64,000 nt of DNA from Whitmania pigra (taxonomy: Eukaryota; Annelida; Clitellata; Hirudinida; Haemopidae): assembly GCA_021613335.1 (NCBI GenBank), contig JAJTWR010000263.1, positions 1,125,001 through 1,189,000 on the forward strand, written 5' to 3'. The stretch's first letter is position 1, and every line of letters begins with the position of its first letter. The notes under the pieces were generated by a model that worked only from the letters and a program-made list of their open reading frames with translations, searched no databases and was not told the DNA's origin. A program made the translations under genes and the position numbers. Shown piece by piece: positions 21,401-33,600 of this stretch.

Positions 21401-23701
21401 CTGTTGCCTTTATTTGTGCAGTTGCTTCACAGTAGAAGTACGAATCAAGCTTACTTGTTGTAATAAGCATATACACTTCCAAATTTCAGGAATTTATCCA
21501 CGTGCAATGACACTCACAGAAATAGGTATTTTGACTAACTTTAATGTAATAATTAGAATTATTGATTTAAATAATATCTGCTATTATATAACTTGCAAGT
21601 TTCATTATTTTTTTCTAAATTTTGTCAAAAGATAGTTTTACTTGTTAAAGCACACGACTCAAATGTCATCTTGCTCGGAAATGACGAGGGGGAGCCAAAA
21701 TCACTGCACTTGTCAAAGTCCTTTGCATCGGGTCAAGCCTTTAGTACAAGCGTGCTGGATACTCTCGTAAGCATGGTAATAGCCGCTATTTTTTCTATTT
21801 TAGATTTTATAATGCAAGATACGCCCCTAGATTTTATGACTAAAAGCAGATTGAAAAGATGTTCTATTACAAATGCCAAATATCCTCTTCCGCTCTTTTT
21901 CAATTTTAGTGATACCACAATGGACAGCTAATTCTTGCTAAATTTATGTTCCTTGTTATCCAAACGCATTTTAGGAATTGCGATAAAATATATATATGGC
22001 CATATAGTACCCTGCAGTGGGGTAGCTAGAGAGGGGAGATACATATGTTTCCGGGCGTCAAGGTGCAGGGGCGCCAAAATAAGGTTTTTTATGTTCATAT
22101 TTTATAAAACATTTTATTATAATAACTGAACAAGGGTAATAAATCGGTCATAAGATCACTGCAGCAAATACATCTGTCGTATGATACGTCTGCCACCCAA
22201 ACGAGTTTTGGACGAGTTTTAAAAAGCTGTGCCCATCATACTAAAGCGGGAGTCTGAAACATGTTGGAGCGCACCATCAGAAGCTAATCAAGCTACAAAT
22301 TATCGGAGGACTAAAACTATGACGCCTAAACTAGAAGTTTTTTAAATTTTAACTTCATAGTTTTACTACATTTCCAGAACACCATTCTTGAAAAAATTGA
22401 TCATGTACAGAAGCACCTATATGATCCGATTATGAATTTCAAGGAATCAGCAACTGATATTGAATCTTTGGAGAAGAACTTATCAATCTGATATGATGAT
22501 TTGAACCAATTTGCTGTGAAAACGCGAAAACAAAATGCACAGCCTGGGGATTGATGTGGACAGAAGAATTATGCGACTTCGGAAGATTCCTGGAGAACTG
22601 GCAAGAAATGCAGGACTTTCAGAAGAAAATGAATTTGTGAGCGTTGTGAGTGAACATGAAGAACATGTTTGACCTACTTCAACAGGAGATGTCAACAGGT
22701 TTTAGTAAACGACCTAAGCACAAAATTTGGATATCAGCTGGACGTTAAAATTCTTCTATCTCATACAGACGTCGATGCAATTTATCGAAATTGCTTCTTT
22801 AAATGTTTTATCAAAATTTAATATTTAATAGTTTGTCCCCGGGCGCAAAATACGCCTCTGCACCGGAATTAAATCGAAGTGTTTAGTCTTTTACTTTGTA
22901 TGATATGTTTGGTAGATTTATTGCAATCCTGGTGCATTTAGCTTCATCCAAGCCTTAGTGAACATGGACAATAAAGGATGTTCATCCAAAAGCGAGACCC
23001 TTCTACTAACTCTTGAAGATTTGTCGCTGCAGAAAGATTCGGTCAGTCTCATTTAGAACTCTTTCTCTAAAATTATATTAAAGATTGGAGTAAAAATTAT
23101 TGAACATATTATCAATTATCCTTGCACGTCACATTTAAGTTTCGAATAAGCTTACCGGAATTAATCGATGTCTTGAGCCATTAAATGTCGTATGCCGTTC
23201 CCTCATACGTAGTGTAAGAACTACATATCAATACATTCGCCAGAGCATACTGACTTTTGGAGACCTATTTCTGGCCTCACTGGACAAACACGGGATTGTC
23301 TGCCTCGGCCTGTATAGGTATTTTGGACTATATTCCAGGCCCTTAATCGTAGGAGACAGGTTTGTCATCACGAATCCCCCGAAATCTCTCACAGTTTACC
23401 CCTCAGACTTGGTATGACCTTCAGCTCAGTTACAATTGCTATATATTACTATATATTATTCTTATTTATTGATATATAATCTCCCCATTTGTAGATCTAT
23501 TAATATAAATTATTCTTATTTACATATCTATTACTATATATTCTTATTTATAGATCTATTACTACATAATATTCTTATTTACAGATCTTACTAAATATTA
23601 TTCTTATTTATAGATATATTACTACATATTCTTATTTATAGATATATTGCCTGGTCCCCAGCAACGCTAAAAGGTTAACAGGCATTGCATCCAAGTCTTA
23701 A
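15421..23701 (+). CDS. SLO/BK-type potassium channel, paralogue B (GYG filter)
   Basis: A tandem paralogue of channel A with the same exon order and phases. The start is ATG 15421 (MTENTTNATLLGNPC). Exons include S0 15421-15523, 15651-15787, S1 about 16007-16068, S2 about 16299-16406, S3 about 17355-17465, S4-S5 about 17577-17726, pore about 17793-17963 (TVGYGD at about 17887-17904), S6 end about 18539-18635, RCK1 exons from about 18717 to 19951, linker about 20120-20200, RCK2 about 20269-20483, 20731-20931, 21490-21524, bowl-position exon 21651-21774, about 22916-23040, 23244-23411 and a last exon 23642-23701 (IYCLVPSNAKRL.. stop). SYIPEIAELIGSRKR and the RCK Rossmann starts (HIVVCGNLS, HIVVCPGTF) match A. 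The calcium-bowl segment reads GNDEGEPKS, without the Asp run of BK. It ends 161 bp from the stop of the convergent nesprin gene; AATAAA lies at 23803-23808. All exons look open, so both copies are probably functional. Confidence 0.9.
16565..17263 (-). mobile_element. Tigger/pogo-like DNA transposon derivative
   Basis: The 700-bp unit begins CAGTCGAACCCGATTATGTC and ends with the inverse of CAGTGGAACCCACTTATTTC, so it has imperfect terminal inverted repeats of the CAGT..AACC type. TA follows its right end, and TA lies two bases outside its left end. On the - strand at 16647-16865 a frame contains IIFNADETGVLRKCLP, close to the first-Asp (DE-TG) motif region of Tigger/pogo/CENP-B-related DDE transposases. 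The rest of the transposase is missing. GAGTTAACCGA words recur in inverted orientation near both ends. It sits in the channel B intron between the S2 and S3 exons. Confidence 0.75.
18255..18415 (-). repeat. SINE-like dispersed repeat, copy 3
   Basis: The inverse complement reads GTCGAATGGGTCGCGTGCGG .. CTGCCATAAGCGCCC .. GGAGCGCTACATAAATGG .. GCCTCTGACGC .. GGGGCTATATAAAT, matching copy 2 (14172-14300) over about 110 bp. It is inserted in the channel B intron just before the S6-end exon. Confidence 0.65.
22011..22870. mobile_element. hAT-like DNA transposon remnant in a channel B intron
   Basis: The left edge has CAGTGGGGTAGCTAGAGAGG and GTGCAGGGGCGCCAAAAT. The right edge carries the inverse of GTGCAGAGGCGTATTTTGCG and CCCCGGGCGC. 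Such CAGTGG-GTA-CTAG ends and GGCGC-rich subterminal sequence are typical of hAT elements. Between them are broken coding-like stretches on the + strand (for example VNDLSTKFGYQLDVK near 22700), with stops in all frames. No intact transposase remains. The family call rests mainly on the ends. Confidence 0.5.
23440..23641. repeat. Tandem repeat that contains copies of a splice acceptor
   Basis: About six imperfect units of ATTCTTATTTATAGATCTATTACTATAT fill the last intron of channel B. The final unit supplies the real acceptor (TTATTTATAG|ATATATTGC) of the terminal exon, so the repeat has multiplied the 3' splice site itself. Confidence 0.8.
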
Positions 23702-23862
23702 TTTATTGAAAATGACATCAGCAAGTGACATATATACACATTTGATGGAAATTTAGAACATGGTAATTTTATAAACTGATATAAAAAAAATCATATACAA
23801 AAAATAAAAGCTCACTAGCGATGCAAAGCCCTACGGCGTGACTAAAAATATTTCAAAGATCG

Positions 23863-24632
23863 TCAACGTCGAGTCAAAGAGTGAACCAAATCGCTGGCTC
23901 GGATCCTTGAAACTGGGAGTAAACATGCTGCTGCAATGAGGAAAAGGATGAGGATTTGAGTTTGGAAAGTAGAATAGGCATCGTTAGTCCAATCATCACT
24001 TTTAGCACCAATCAATGCAGATGAATCCTCAGTACTTCTGAAATTATAAAAAGATTATTGACTTATTCACAATTAATTGCTAATCTCTGATTAATTAAAG
24101 CTGATCAATAAAGCTAAATAAATCTGATATTTGATCTCAAAGTGTTAGTATTCAAATCAGCCTTTGAAATTTATGAACACAAATCAGCTTTTTTATTGAA
24201 AAAATAAAACAAACAATAATTTTGTACTAAGCATTTAATAAATAGTAAAAAAATTGAAATAAATCACTGGTTTTGCATTTAATATTGTTAATATTCTACA
24301 AAACTGAGTTGTTAATATATAATAATTTGGCATTTAGCAAGAATCCACACTAAATTAGTAAATCCCAGATAACTTAGATTAATTACTTTGAGAATAACTA
24401 TAAAATTGATACTAATATTTTGTTAGTTGTCATAGGCGACCATGCCCTAAGCAATAATTTCCAAAACAAATATCAACATTTTAAATCAATTATCAGACAT
24501 GGTTCAACACATCAGTTTTGTGAAAATGTTTTGATGGAAAAGAATTAAATACTTGTCCAAATGGGACGAAATTGGTCGTTGACTTTCAATTTCATCAACA
24601 TTTGAACCCTGATTGGGGTCGTTCTCCATAAT
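23863..24632 (-). other. Nesprin C-terminal exons: candidate divergent KASH domain
   Basis: Exon 24632-24553 (start IMENDPNQGSNVDEIE, donor GACAA|GTATTT) leaves two bases that combine with the acceptor at 24037 to keep frame (K-S-T-E-D-S-S). The last exon encodes ILILFLIAAACLLPVS and then RIRASDLVHSLTRR and a stop. ACLLPVS closely resembles the end of nesprin KASH membrane segments (ACLLPSSEED/ACMIPSSEED). The lumenal tail is only about 17 residues and lacks the usual conserved cysteine, aromatic residues and terminal PPPX. The other two phases of the last exon hit stops quickly, which supports this frame. Confidence 0.65.
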
Positions 24633-27600
24633 CTTCATGGATGGATTATAATTTTGAATCAATTAATGAAACAAATATTTTGCAATCAAATAACACATTT
24701 AAAAAATTGGAATCACAACGCTCCAAAATTAGTCAGCCATTTAATTCATCAAAATCATTGTGTTAAGATCATTCAAAAACATATAAAATCATAAAGGAAT
24801 CGATTTTGTTTAAAATATTGCATTTATAAACTGTCAAGTTAATTGGATAGCATAGGATCAATTGCATCAAAAAAGTAAAGTAAAAGCTTTATTAGATGTT
24901 ACTCTATAAGCTACATTTGTCATCAAGTGAAAAGTTGTGATTTCATAAAGAATAGGCTTCAGCTATTTGAGTAAGCTCGAGAATAATAATGTTGGTTAAT
25001 TTATGATAATTGGTAATCCTCTACCAACTACATGAATAACGTAGGTTAATTTATGTTAATTAATAGTCCTCCACCAACTTCATGAGACCCACGATTCATC
25101 TTCTTCTCCATGTTTTTAATCCTCAACAAGATCTCCGACTGGAACTTGGAGAAATTCTCCAACAACTCCTTTGCTCCTCGGTTGAACGCCTCATCCTCTG
25201 CAGTCTCGTCACCACAGATTCCACCACGCTTGACGTCTTCAACCACGACATCCAAACTCTTTGCGACTTCGTTAAATTCTTGAAGCTTCAATCGTACTTC
25301 TCTTTTCATTTTCTAAAATCATTCTGCTTATTTAAAAATATTATTAATATTAATGTTGTTGTTAGGTTTTAAAGCGAGTGCAACTCATGTGACTCCTTTC
25401 ATTTTTTTAGGAACTAAAACAACTGAACCGAACTGCTAATAAAAGTCGAGATGACTAAAATGACTAATTTCCACCTTGATGAGTTTAAAATTCTTCCTGC
25501 AGTTGAACTCAGGATCGACCTCAAAACTTTTCTCCATCTGCTCCAAGGAAGCTGATATTCCAAGCAGCCACTCGTGCAGGGAAACTGCAGAACTTTGGAA
25601 CATCTTGAACAGGTCCAAATGATAACCAATTCTGGATCAGTAAATGTTATTTGTGAAAATTGATTATATTTTAAAAGGAATATTTACACAAAAATTAAAA
25701 ACAAAGCAACATTTTTACAAGCTAGTAATGGCTGTCGATGAAACAATAACATTACAATTAAAATATTTTAATAAAAATTCTTTCGCATGAAGAAAACACA
25801 AAGATATTCACACCTTCTTCCAATGAGCCTGATCGAATGCTCAGTTTCCTGCCAATCGCTCCACAACGTTTCCAGTTCTGCTTGCATCTCTCCTGCCTCA
25901 TCGACCCACAATGACAGCGCCATCTGTTTGTAGTTCTCCTTCAGTTCATCTCTCTTCTGATGCTCTTCCTCCATGTGCAGGATGAGTTTCTTGTAAAAGT
26001 GAGATGCTTCCTTCATGCTGCAGATGCTGAGGCTTTCAAAGTTCTCAAAATCTCGATGTTGTGCCAATTCATTCTTGACCGAAGTCACGACATTCTTCGC
26101 AGCTTCGCAGTCCGCAAAGTATTTCTTCCAATGTTTCCAGACTTCTTCGAGCCTTTGGAACAAATTGTTTAAAAATTAAGTTGGCTCAGGGGCTCAATAC
26201 ACTTGATTTGATATTTACAACATTAAGTTAATATTAATCTAATTATTCTGTTGAGAAATGTTATATGAATATATTCCAAAGACTATTTAATAAAAAATGT
26301 TTACTTTGACTTTCGGCTCAGTGCAAGGCACACGATGTTATTCCATTTGTGTTCAAGGAGATCCATGGTTGTCATGACAGCATCCTGCTCAACAACTGAG
26401 GGACAGGCATCTGAATCGTGGCAAAGAATCTGACAGACTCCAAAGAAAGTGGAGCAAATCCTACTTTTAAGTTCAACGTCCACCTGTGAGGTCTACAACG
26501 TTACAACAATTAAAATCATGCTCATGTAAATCACACATACTCATGTCTGCCAAAACAATTTGCAGTGGGAATCATCCACACACTGCATCACACTGAAGTA
26601 TTATAATTTAATTTTAATGGAAACCAATCAAATGTAAATAGATAAATACTCTTAATGCTTGGGTGGTCCTCAAGATCTCCTCGAAATGGCAGTTCAAGAA
26701 CTTAAATGGGGCGTTTAACTCAGTTTCCTTCATCATCATCCATCCCTTGAAATTATCCAAGCTTTTATCAAATCTCAAAATGGTTTCTGATACTCGTCTC
26801 AACTTCTGGAGTCTTTGATAATGTAATAATATAATTTAACACGGTATCTTCGTAATTATGATGTTATTCAACACAACATATATTCTATTAAGACATATTA
26901 TTTGTACATATTTCATGCCATGCTTCAGCCTTGCAATAAAACTACCCACCTCACAAAGACTTTGGTGCTGCATGCTTCGAAGAATCTTTTCAATGAAGTT
27001 ATTTGAAATGCCATGCAGGTTGGCAGTTTGTCGTCGTTCGATGAAAGCTTAAATTTCTCCAATTCAAGATTTCTTAGGTTTCTGTTGATTTCTTGAAGTT
27101 CCTGACTGAATGTCTAATAAAATGTTGATGTTTATTTTGAATGTCTTATAAAATGTTGATGTTTATGATGAAGACAATGATGAAAAGAAACAATGCATGG
27201 ATACAAGCAGAAAATACTGTTAACAAACTTACAAAGAAAAGACAAACAATTATTATTGTGCAATTAATGTAATTATTGCAATCAATGTAATCAACATATG
27301 AGAATCAATGTAATTATTGCAATTGATGTAATTAGCGCAATTAATGCCATTAATGTAAGCTGTAAACTTACGTTTTTGAGCAGGTGGATATTTTCTTCCA
27401 ACTGACATTCCTTGCAAGTCCTTCGAAGAGAGAACTCTAAAGCATGAAGTTTGGTGAGCATTTGACTTGAAGTCTTTGAAAACTTGCTCCACATTTCGAG
27501 CTTCTTGACGAACTCCGTCTTGCTGGCATCCAAGTCAGATGAGAACTTGTTGATCGCTCGAAGCACATTGACGACTTCGATGTGAAGACTCTGAATATTC

Positions 27601-30600
27601 CAGCAGCCTCGACGTTCAACTGTGATTCTCTGGCATTCGTCGAGCAGCACCAACACTTCCTTCTCCATTTCTTTCGATGCTAATTCCAACTCCTCAAATA
27701 TCAAAGATTAATTGAGTTAGTGAAATATTTTAGCTATTTATTATTGGAAATAACGATGGCAAAGCAAAATAAATATCCTTTAATTAAACCTCGTAATGTT
27801 CGAGATGGGACGACATGCAGTACATGTTCTGCAAGTCGTAGAAATGACATTCAATCACTGAAATATCCTCTTTAAGTTCTTCTATTTTTGTTTTTATTTC
27901 GTTTGCCTGCCTCATGAAATGACCAAGTACTTGGATTTGACTCAGAACGTTGCAGCAAAGAACCTCCCAGATGCACCGAAGATCCGATGCAGACTCATCG
28001 AGTGAGTGGGTCGACCTGGAGAACTTGTTTATCGCTTGTAGGAGATCCAATAATTCTTGCTTTATTACCTGATTTAATTTTTTTATTTAAAGAAAATTTG
28101 TAATATGTACAAATAAATAAAAATACATTTCTTATAAACTTATAATTTCAAAACACTAACTGAAAATTTCCTGATGTAAGCCTGCACATTGGTAAAGGAA
28201 ATTGTTCTTTTTGAGACATCCATGGAGCTCACTGACAGCTTCAAAACAACAAGATGTTCCAGAATGTCTTTATAGCAACCAATAGTTGATGTTGGTGTTT
28301 CATGAGCCTCATCTTCAACCACATCTCCGTTCTTCAATGCCATCTCCAGTTGATTGAAATGCTCAAGCTGGTTGGTATCAATCAACAGGTCCATGGATGA
28401 CTTTGCCAATTGATGCTTCCTTAGCCTCTTCCAGAATGAATATGTTTCATTAAATAAGCAAACAATAGATGAATGAAGTTGCATGTTTTCATTGTTAGCA
28501 TCAGCTTCAACTGGTTTAATAAGCTTCAACTGCTCCATGTCAACGTGGCTGCAAAATAATCCTGCATCCACTGAACAGGTTGGTTGGCTTCTCCACCTCT
28601 GATTTTCAATCATCAAGTCTAATGATGTCCTCATTTTGAATATTTCATGAATTCTGCTCCTTGTTTCATGCTCAATAAACTGTCGAACAATTATAAAATA
28701 ACCTCACTAATTACTCTCTAACTTGTTCACTAATTGACCTACAAGTCTCCTTGTTCTCCAAGTTACATGGAGGCAAACTAATATTAATTTAATTAAACAA
28801 TAAAAACTCACTTTGAAAATGTCAGTGTTCTCAACATTAAATTCCATTTTGTCACTTTCAGAGAGCCACTTCTGGTGCAAGACCAACTTGAATTCAAGTG
28901 TTTCCACCTCTTTTTTGTGTTGTTTCACCATGTCCAAATGTTCCTTCAATCGAGTTGAAATTAAATTTTTCAACAAAATCAATTTAAAAGACGAATGTAG
29001 ATTTAGAACTGTGCAAACCAATTTGCAAACAAATGGAAATTGCTGATTATTAGACCAAGCTTTTCTAAAATTATTAAAAGTCTAGGTTTTGAATAAGCTA
29101 ATAAGATTAAAATTAGGAGATCTTAATTAAGAAGCTAAATTGTTACAATTAATAATAATATTAAAGTATTAATTAAAATTAATATTAAAGTAATTAACCC
29201 CTGCTTCTCTCTTTCTACGATCAACTTCGGATGTTATTTCATCCCTTTTTGCCTCCAGCAGCTCAAACAATGCTTGTGTGAGGCCATCACTTCCAGAATA
29301 AAAACCTGAGGAACTCTTCAGGGCTTCCATCTCTTTCTTTAATTTTCCAAGAGAATTCTTTTTTCAAATGATTTGAAAAATTATTTATCATTTTATTTGA
29401 AAAATTTTGTCTCATCTTTATATTACAAATTCTGTCGAATCAACAACACAACCTGAATGGTACAACAATGACCACGTGACTCATGACTCTATAATATATA
29501 TATACCTCTATTCCATTGAGATGTTCATGCAAGTTGTCACCACCCGATGGCAGTTTGGACATGGATTCATTTAGTTCTTTAAAGATTTCATTGATTTTTC
29601 TGGTGATGCATTTGCTCAAATCCAGGTCCTTCAGAACAACTTCCAATTCTTTTCTTTGTCTTAGAAGCTAATTAAATTATTTAAAATTATTTAATTTAAT
29701 TAACAGTTGTCACTTTTCCATAATTTCAATTGATTTGCTGACATTCTCTTCTTCATAAATATTTAATTTATTTTGAAAAAGAATTTAAAAAAAAACAAAA
29801 ATCTAATTAACTACTAAAGAGGAACACTTGAAGCAATGGGACCATGCAAACTAAAGAAGGAAAGAACGGAAAATAAAAGAAAAGCAAACAAAGACAAGAA
29901 TCCAGTCGTGCGGAACCTGTTTTGAAAGAATTGAACTTGAGGCTTCAATTTTCTGCTTCCCAATTCCTTCTGATCTTGAAAAATTAACTTTAAAGTAGCT
30001 TTTTAGGCGTCCAAGAAAGCTTTTGTTCTTCAACTTTTGGAAAGTTGGATCTATCCAATCAGAAATCTTCTTGAGTTTCAAAACAACTGCCATTGGCAGG
30101 ATAACATTGAAATATTCCAAGTTCTTTGTTATCTCGTCAGAGTATCTTATATCTTCCAACTGTTGGTAGAATTTCTTTGGTTGCAATGAAAAAGATTCGA
30201 AGCAGGAGGACAAAAAGATGAGGAAGTTTGAATAGCAAGATGAAATTGAGTCGGGCCTGGTAACTGGCGATGAAGAATTTGGTTCTGATGATGATGATGA
30301 TGAGGATGATAATGAATTATCTGCCTCAAGCAGGTACATCTTGTCACTGATAGTAAGTTGAAGCTGTTTATGATTAAGCTTTGCAAACAAAGAGCACGCT
30401 TCAACAGGCACATCGGAACTTTCAAAGTTCAGAAGGTCAAGTGAATTGTCAAAGGCCAGGGAAGTCTTCATATTTCTAACAAGTTCAATAAGGTCGTTAA
30501 GTCCATGAGCAACTTCTCCTTCCATGTCGATGGTACTCGCATCTTCTGAAGAAACTGGAGACTCGTCAACAGAACTTCCGAAGGATCGACTTCCACTGAG

Positions 30601-33600
30601 GTAACTGGGAACGTCGTGGAAAGAACTATCGCAAAGAGATGCTTTGTAGTCATCATCGGGAGAGAGCCCGTCGTATCGTGCCATGGAAATCTTCATTCGC
30701 TGAATGTTGAGCATGCATATTACATGTTCCAACTAAGCAGCATTTTCAATCAAGTTATTGAAAGTTTGCTGCCTACAATTCACTGTCACACAATCTAATT
30801 TCCAGAACAATAAAAATCATCAGACTTCTTTACCACAAGTTTTTATTTATTAATTTTTATGAGATTAAAGTCTACTACATATTTAATATGGTTTTGAAAT
30901 TCCAAACATCTCAACAATGTCCGAAATAGTTTACCTCCATCAACTCATTTTCTTCGAATAAAGTGATTCCATCAACAGCATCAGTGGAACTATTTGAAAC
31001 AATTCCACTTAATTTCTTTAGCTCGAGATCAGCCTCAATTCTGGATCTGCAATGTTTACACTTAGTAATTAATTAATAAGTAATAATAATTAGAAATAAT
31101 AACTAGTAATTAATTGGTTAAAATGAACATAAACTATTATCATAACAACTACAATTCTATTATTGCATCAACTGCAATTACAACACAACAAACTTTTCAA
31201 AGGCTTCTTTCAATTGCTTGACATCAGCCTCTAACTTGACCTTGAGCTCTTTTCCTCTGAGGAAGGTCATAACCTTTTGGACAGCCTCCATCATTGATGC
31301 CATCTTCTTCTCCATAAAATTGAAACTTTTGATCCTATCCTTTTATGATGTTAAAATAATTTAAATTAAAATACCAAAAATACACTCATGTAGCCATGTA
31401 TCACATTTTTATCTAATTAACAATTACAATTTTAAAAAAATATATTAAGTTTTTGATGTTAAGCATGCCATATTGCAAATGAGTACTATTATCATCATTA
31501 TTGTGATTAGTATTATTAATATTATTATTGCCATTTGAAGCATCTGCACTAAGTTAATTCTTTGTTAGCAAACATAACATCAGGACACATTAGCATATGT
31601 GCACTAACTTGACACTGTGCAGGGTTCTGAACTTCACTTAAATGATGTTTCTCAACATCTCTCTTGGGGAGGTTCAGAAATTCTGAGATCTCATTGTAAA
31701 TGGAGCTGAATTCATTCCACGATTCCGAGACCTCCTGTAATTTCATGTTTGTTTTCAAAAACCATTTTTTTAAATTTAACTTCTCAATATTTTCATTTCT
31801 AATATTTAACATATGTTTTGATGTGCCATTTGATAATCAGTTGGTATGATATTAAATTTTAGTGGTTTTAAAAACATATTTAAAAAATGACTCAACATAA
31901 CTTTTATTATATCTTTTAAACATTTCTGCCAACCTTGAATACTGAAGTCCAATGCATTAGTGTTGAAACCAATCTCCTTCCATTAGCATAAATGTCGTCC
32001 CAAAGAGCTTTTGCTTGTTGACAAGTTGTTGCCAGGGCAACGGGTTCCAAACTTTCACTCAAAGTCTTCAGGAGATTCACGATGTTCTGATGGTGCTTTG
32101 GAGATGAACACAGGTTCTACATAAGGCCAAAATCACAAACATTTAGTTATGTTAGTTTAGTTAGCATAGTTAGAAGGAATGCCTTGCAGTGAAAAATTAA
32201 TAATAAAATAATTAACAAATAATTAATAATATTCAATCTCATAATAAATAATATCGTGTCTTCACAATAATCATTATCGTCCTGGAATAAAAGTTTAAAT
32301 ACCTGTAGATACTGGTGTACATTGTCTGATTCACTAATGGTAGCCACTTCATGGAAATCATTGTCACTCCTCATTAAACCAGAACAATATTTCTCTGTAG
32401 CATCCTTCAATGAAGCTTATTGTCTCATTACCAGTATAATACTGATCATAAAGGTATCAAATTTGCAAGAATAATTTTCATTTTAAAATATAAAAATAAA
32501 CAATTTGAAAAGTTGAAAGTTAAGCGAATTAGTTCCTGGAAATATCCCCTTTTAATCACCTGAAATAAAATCCAACTTTCCAGATATTGTGCCAGCTTTT
32601 CAATATCCTGAAAACTGTGGATCCTCAATAATAAACATCTCAGTGAATCCATTTCCAAGTCCTTACTGATCCTTCCAAGATCAGTCACAAGCATGAATTG
32701 GACTTTAGATAAGCAGGAAATCATCTTGCTTAATTTAGCAAGAAGGTTTGTATTGATTAAATCTGCAGACTGGAAAAATGAATTCAAAAGAATTAAATTA
32801 TCTCAACTTATCATGAAACACAAAATCTAGAATGAGTTAATCCTGATCAGTGACTTTCTGATGTTTTCAAATCAAAACAAGAAACATCTTAATCACAAAT
32901 GAATTCATTTATTTTTTAGGAAATAAGATACAAATGATGAATAATGATGGCAAACCCAAAGAATCTGAATGTTGTTTTCATTGTTTCCATCAAAAACACC
33001 TGCGACCTCATGACTGCAATCCTTTAATTCCACAAGTCCATTGAAATATTCTTTTTCTGCATGTACCTGATCTTTCATCAGAGCAGACAATTCAGAGGAA
33101 TTTGCTTTCATAGCCTCAATTTCAGCCGTGTACTTGTTGAGTTCATCCTCAAAATCCTTAAGGTTGAGTGAGTTCATCTTCTCCTTCATTTCTTCCACAA
33201 ATCTCATTTTATTCGATATTTCATCATCAAAATTCTCATCGATCAGACATTTTTCATCGTGACCAGCTTTCAAACCCCACATAAAGTACTCTTTTTCTTC
33301 TATCCATTTTTTCAATTCCTTCATTCCAGCCTGGTATTCAAAGTAAATATCTGACTTTTGTTTTAGCTTGTCTTCTATGTCCGTTTGGCTTTGGTTGATT
33401 TCCTTCAAGTCTGTCTTGAGAGATTCCATGCAACGTTGAATATTTGCTAAGTCGATTTCAGAAAGATCCTGATAATCAGCATCATCCATCTGCTCCATGA
33501 GAGCTCGAATGACGTCGAGATCCACACTAACGTCAACAATCTCCATCATCTGCTCGTCGAGCTTCACATTCTCTTCAACTGCAGAGAGTTTTAATTTCAA

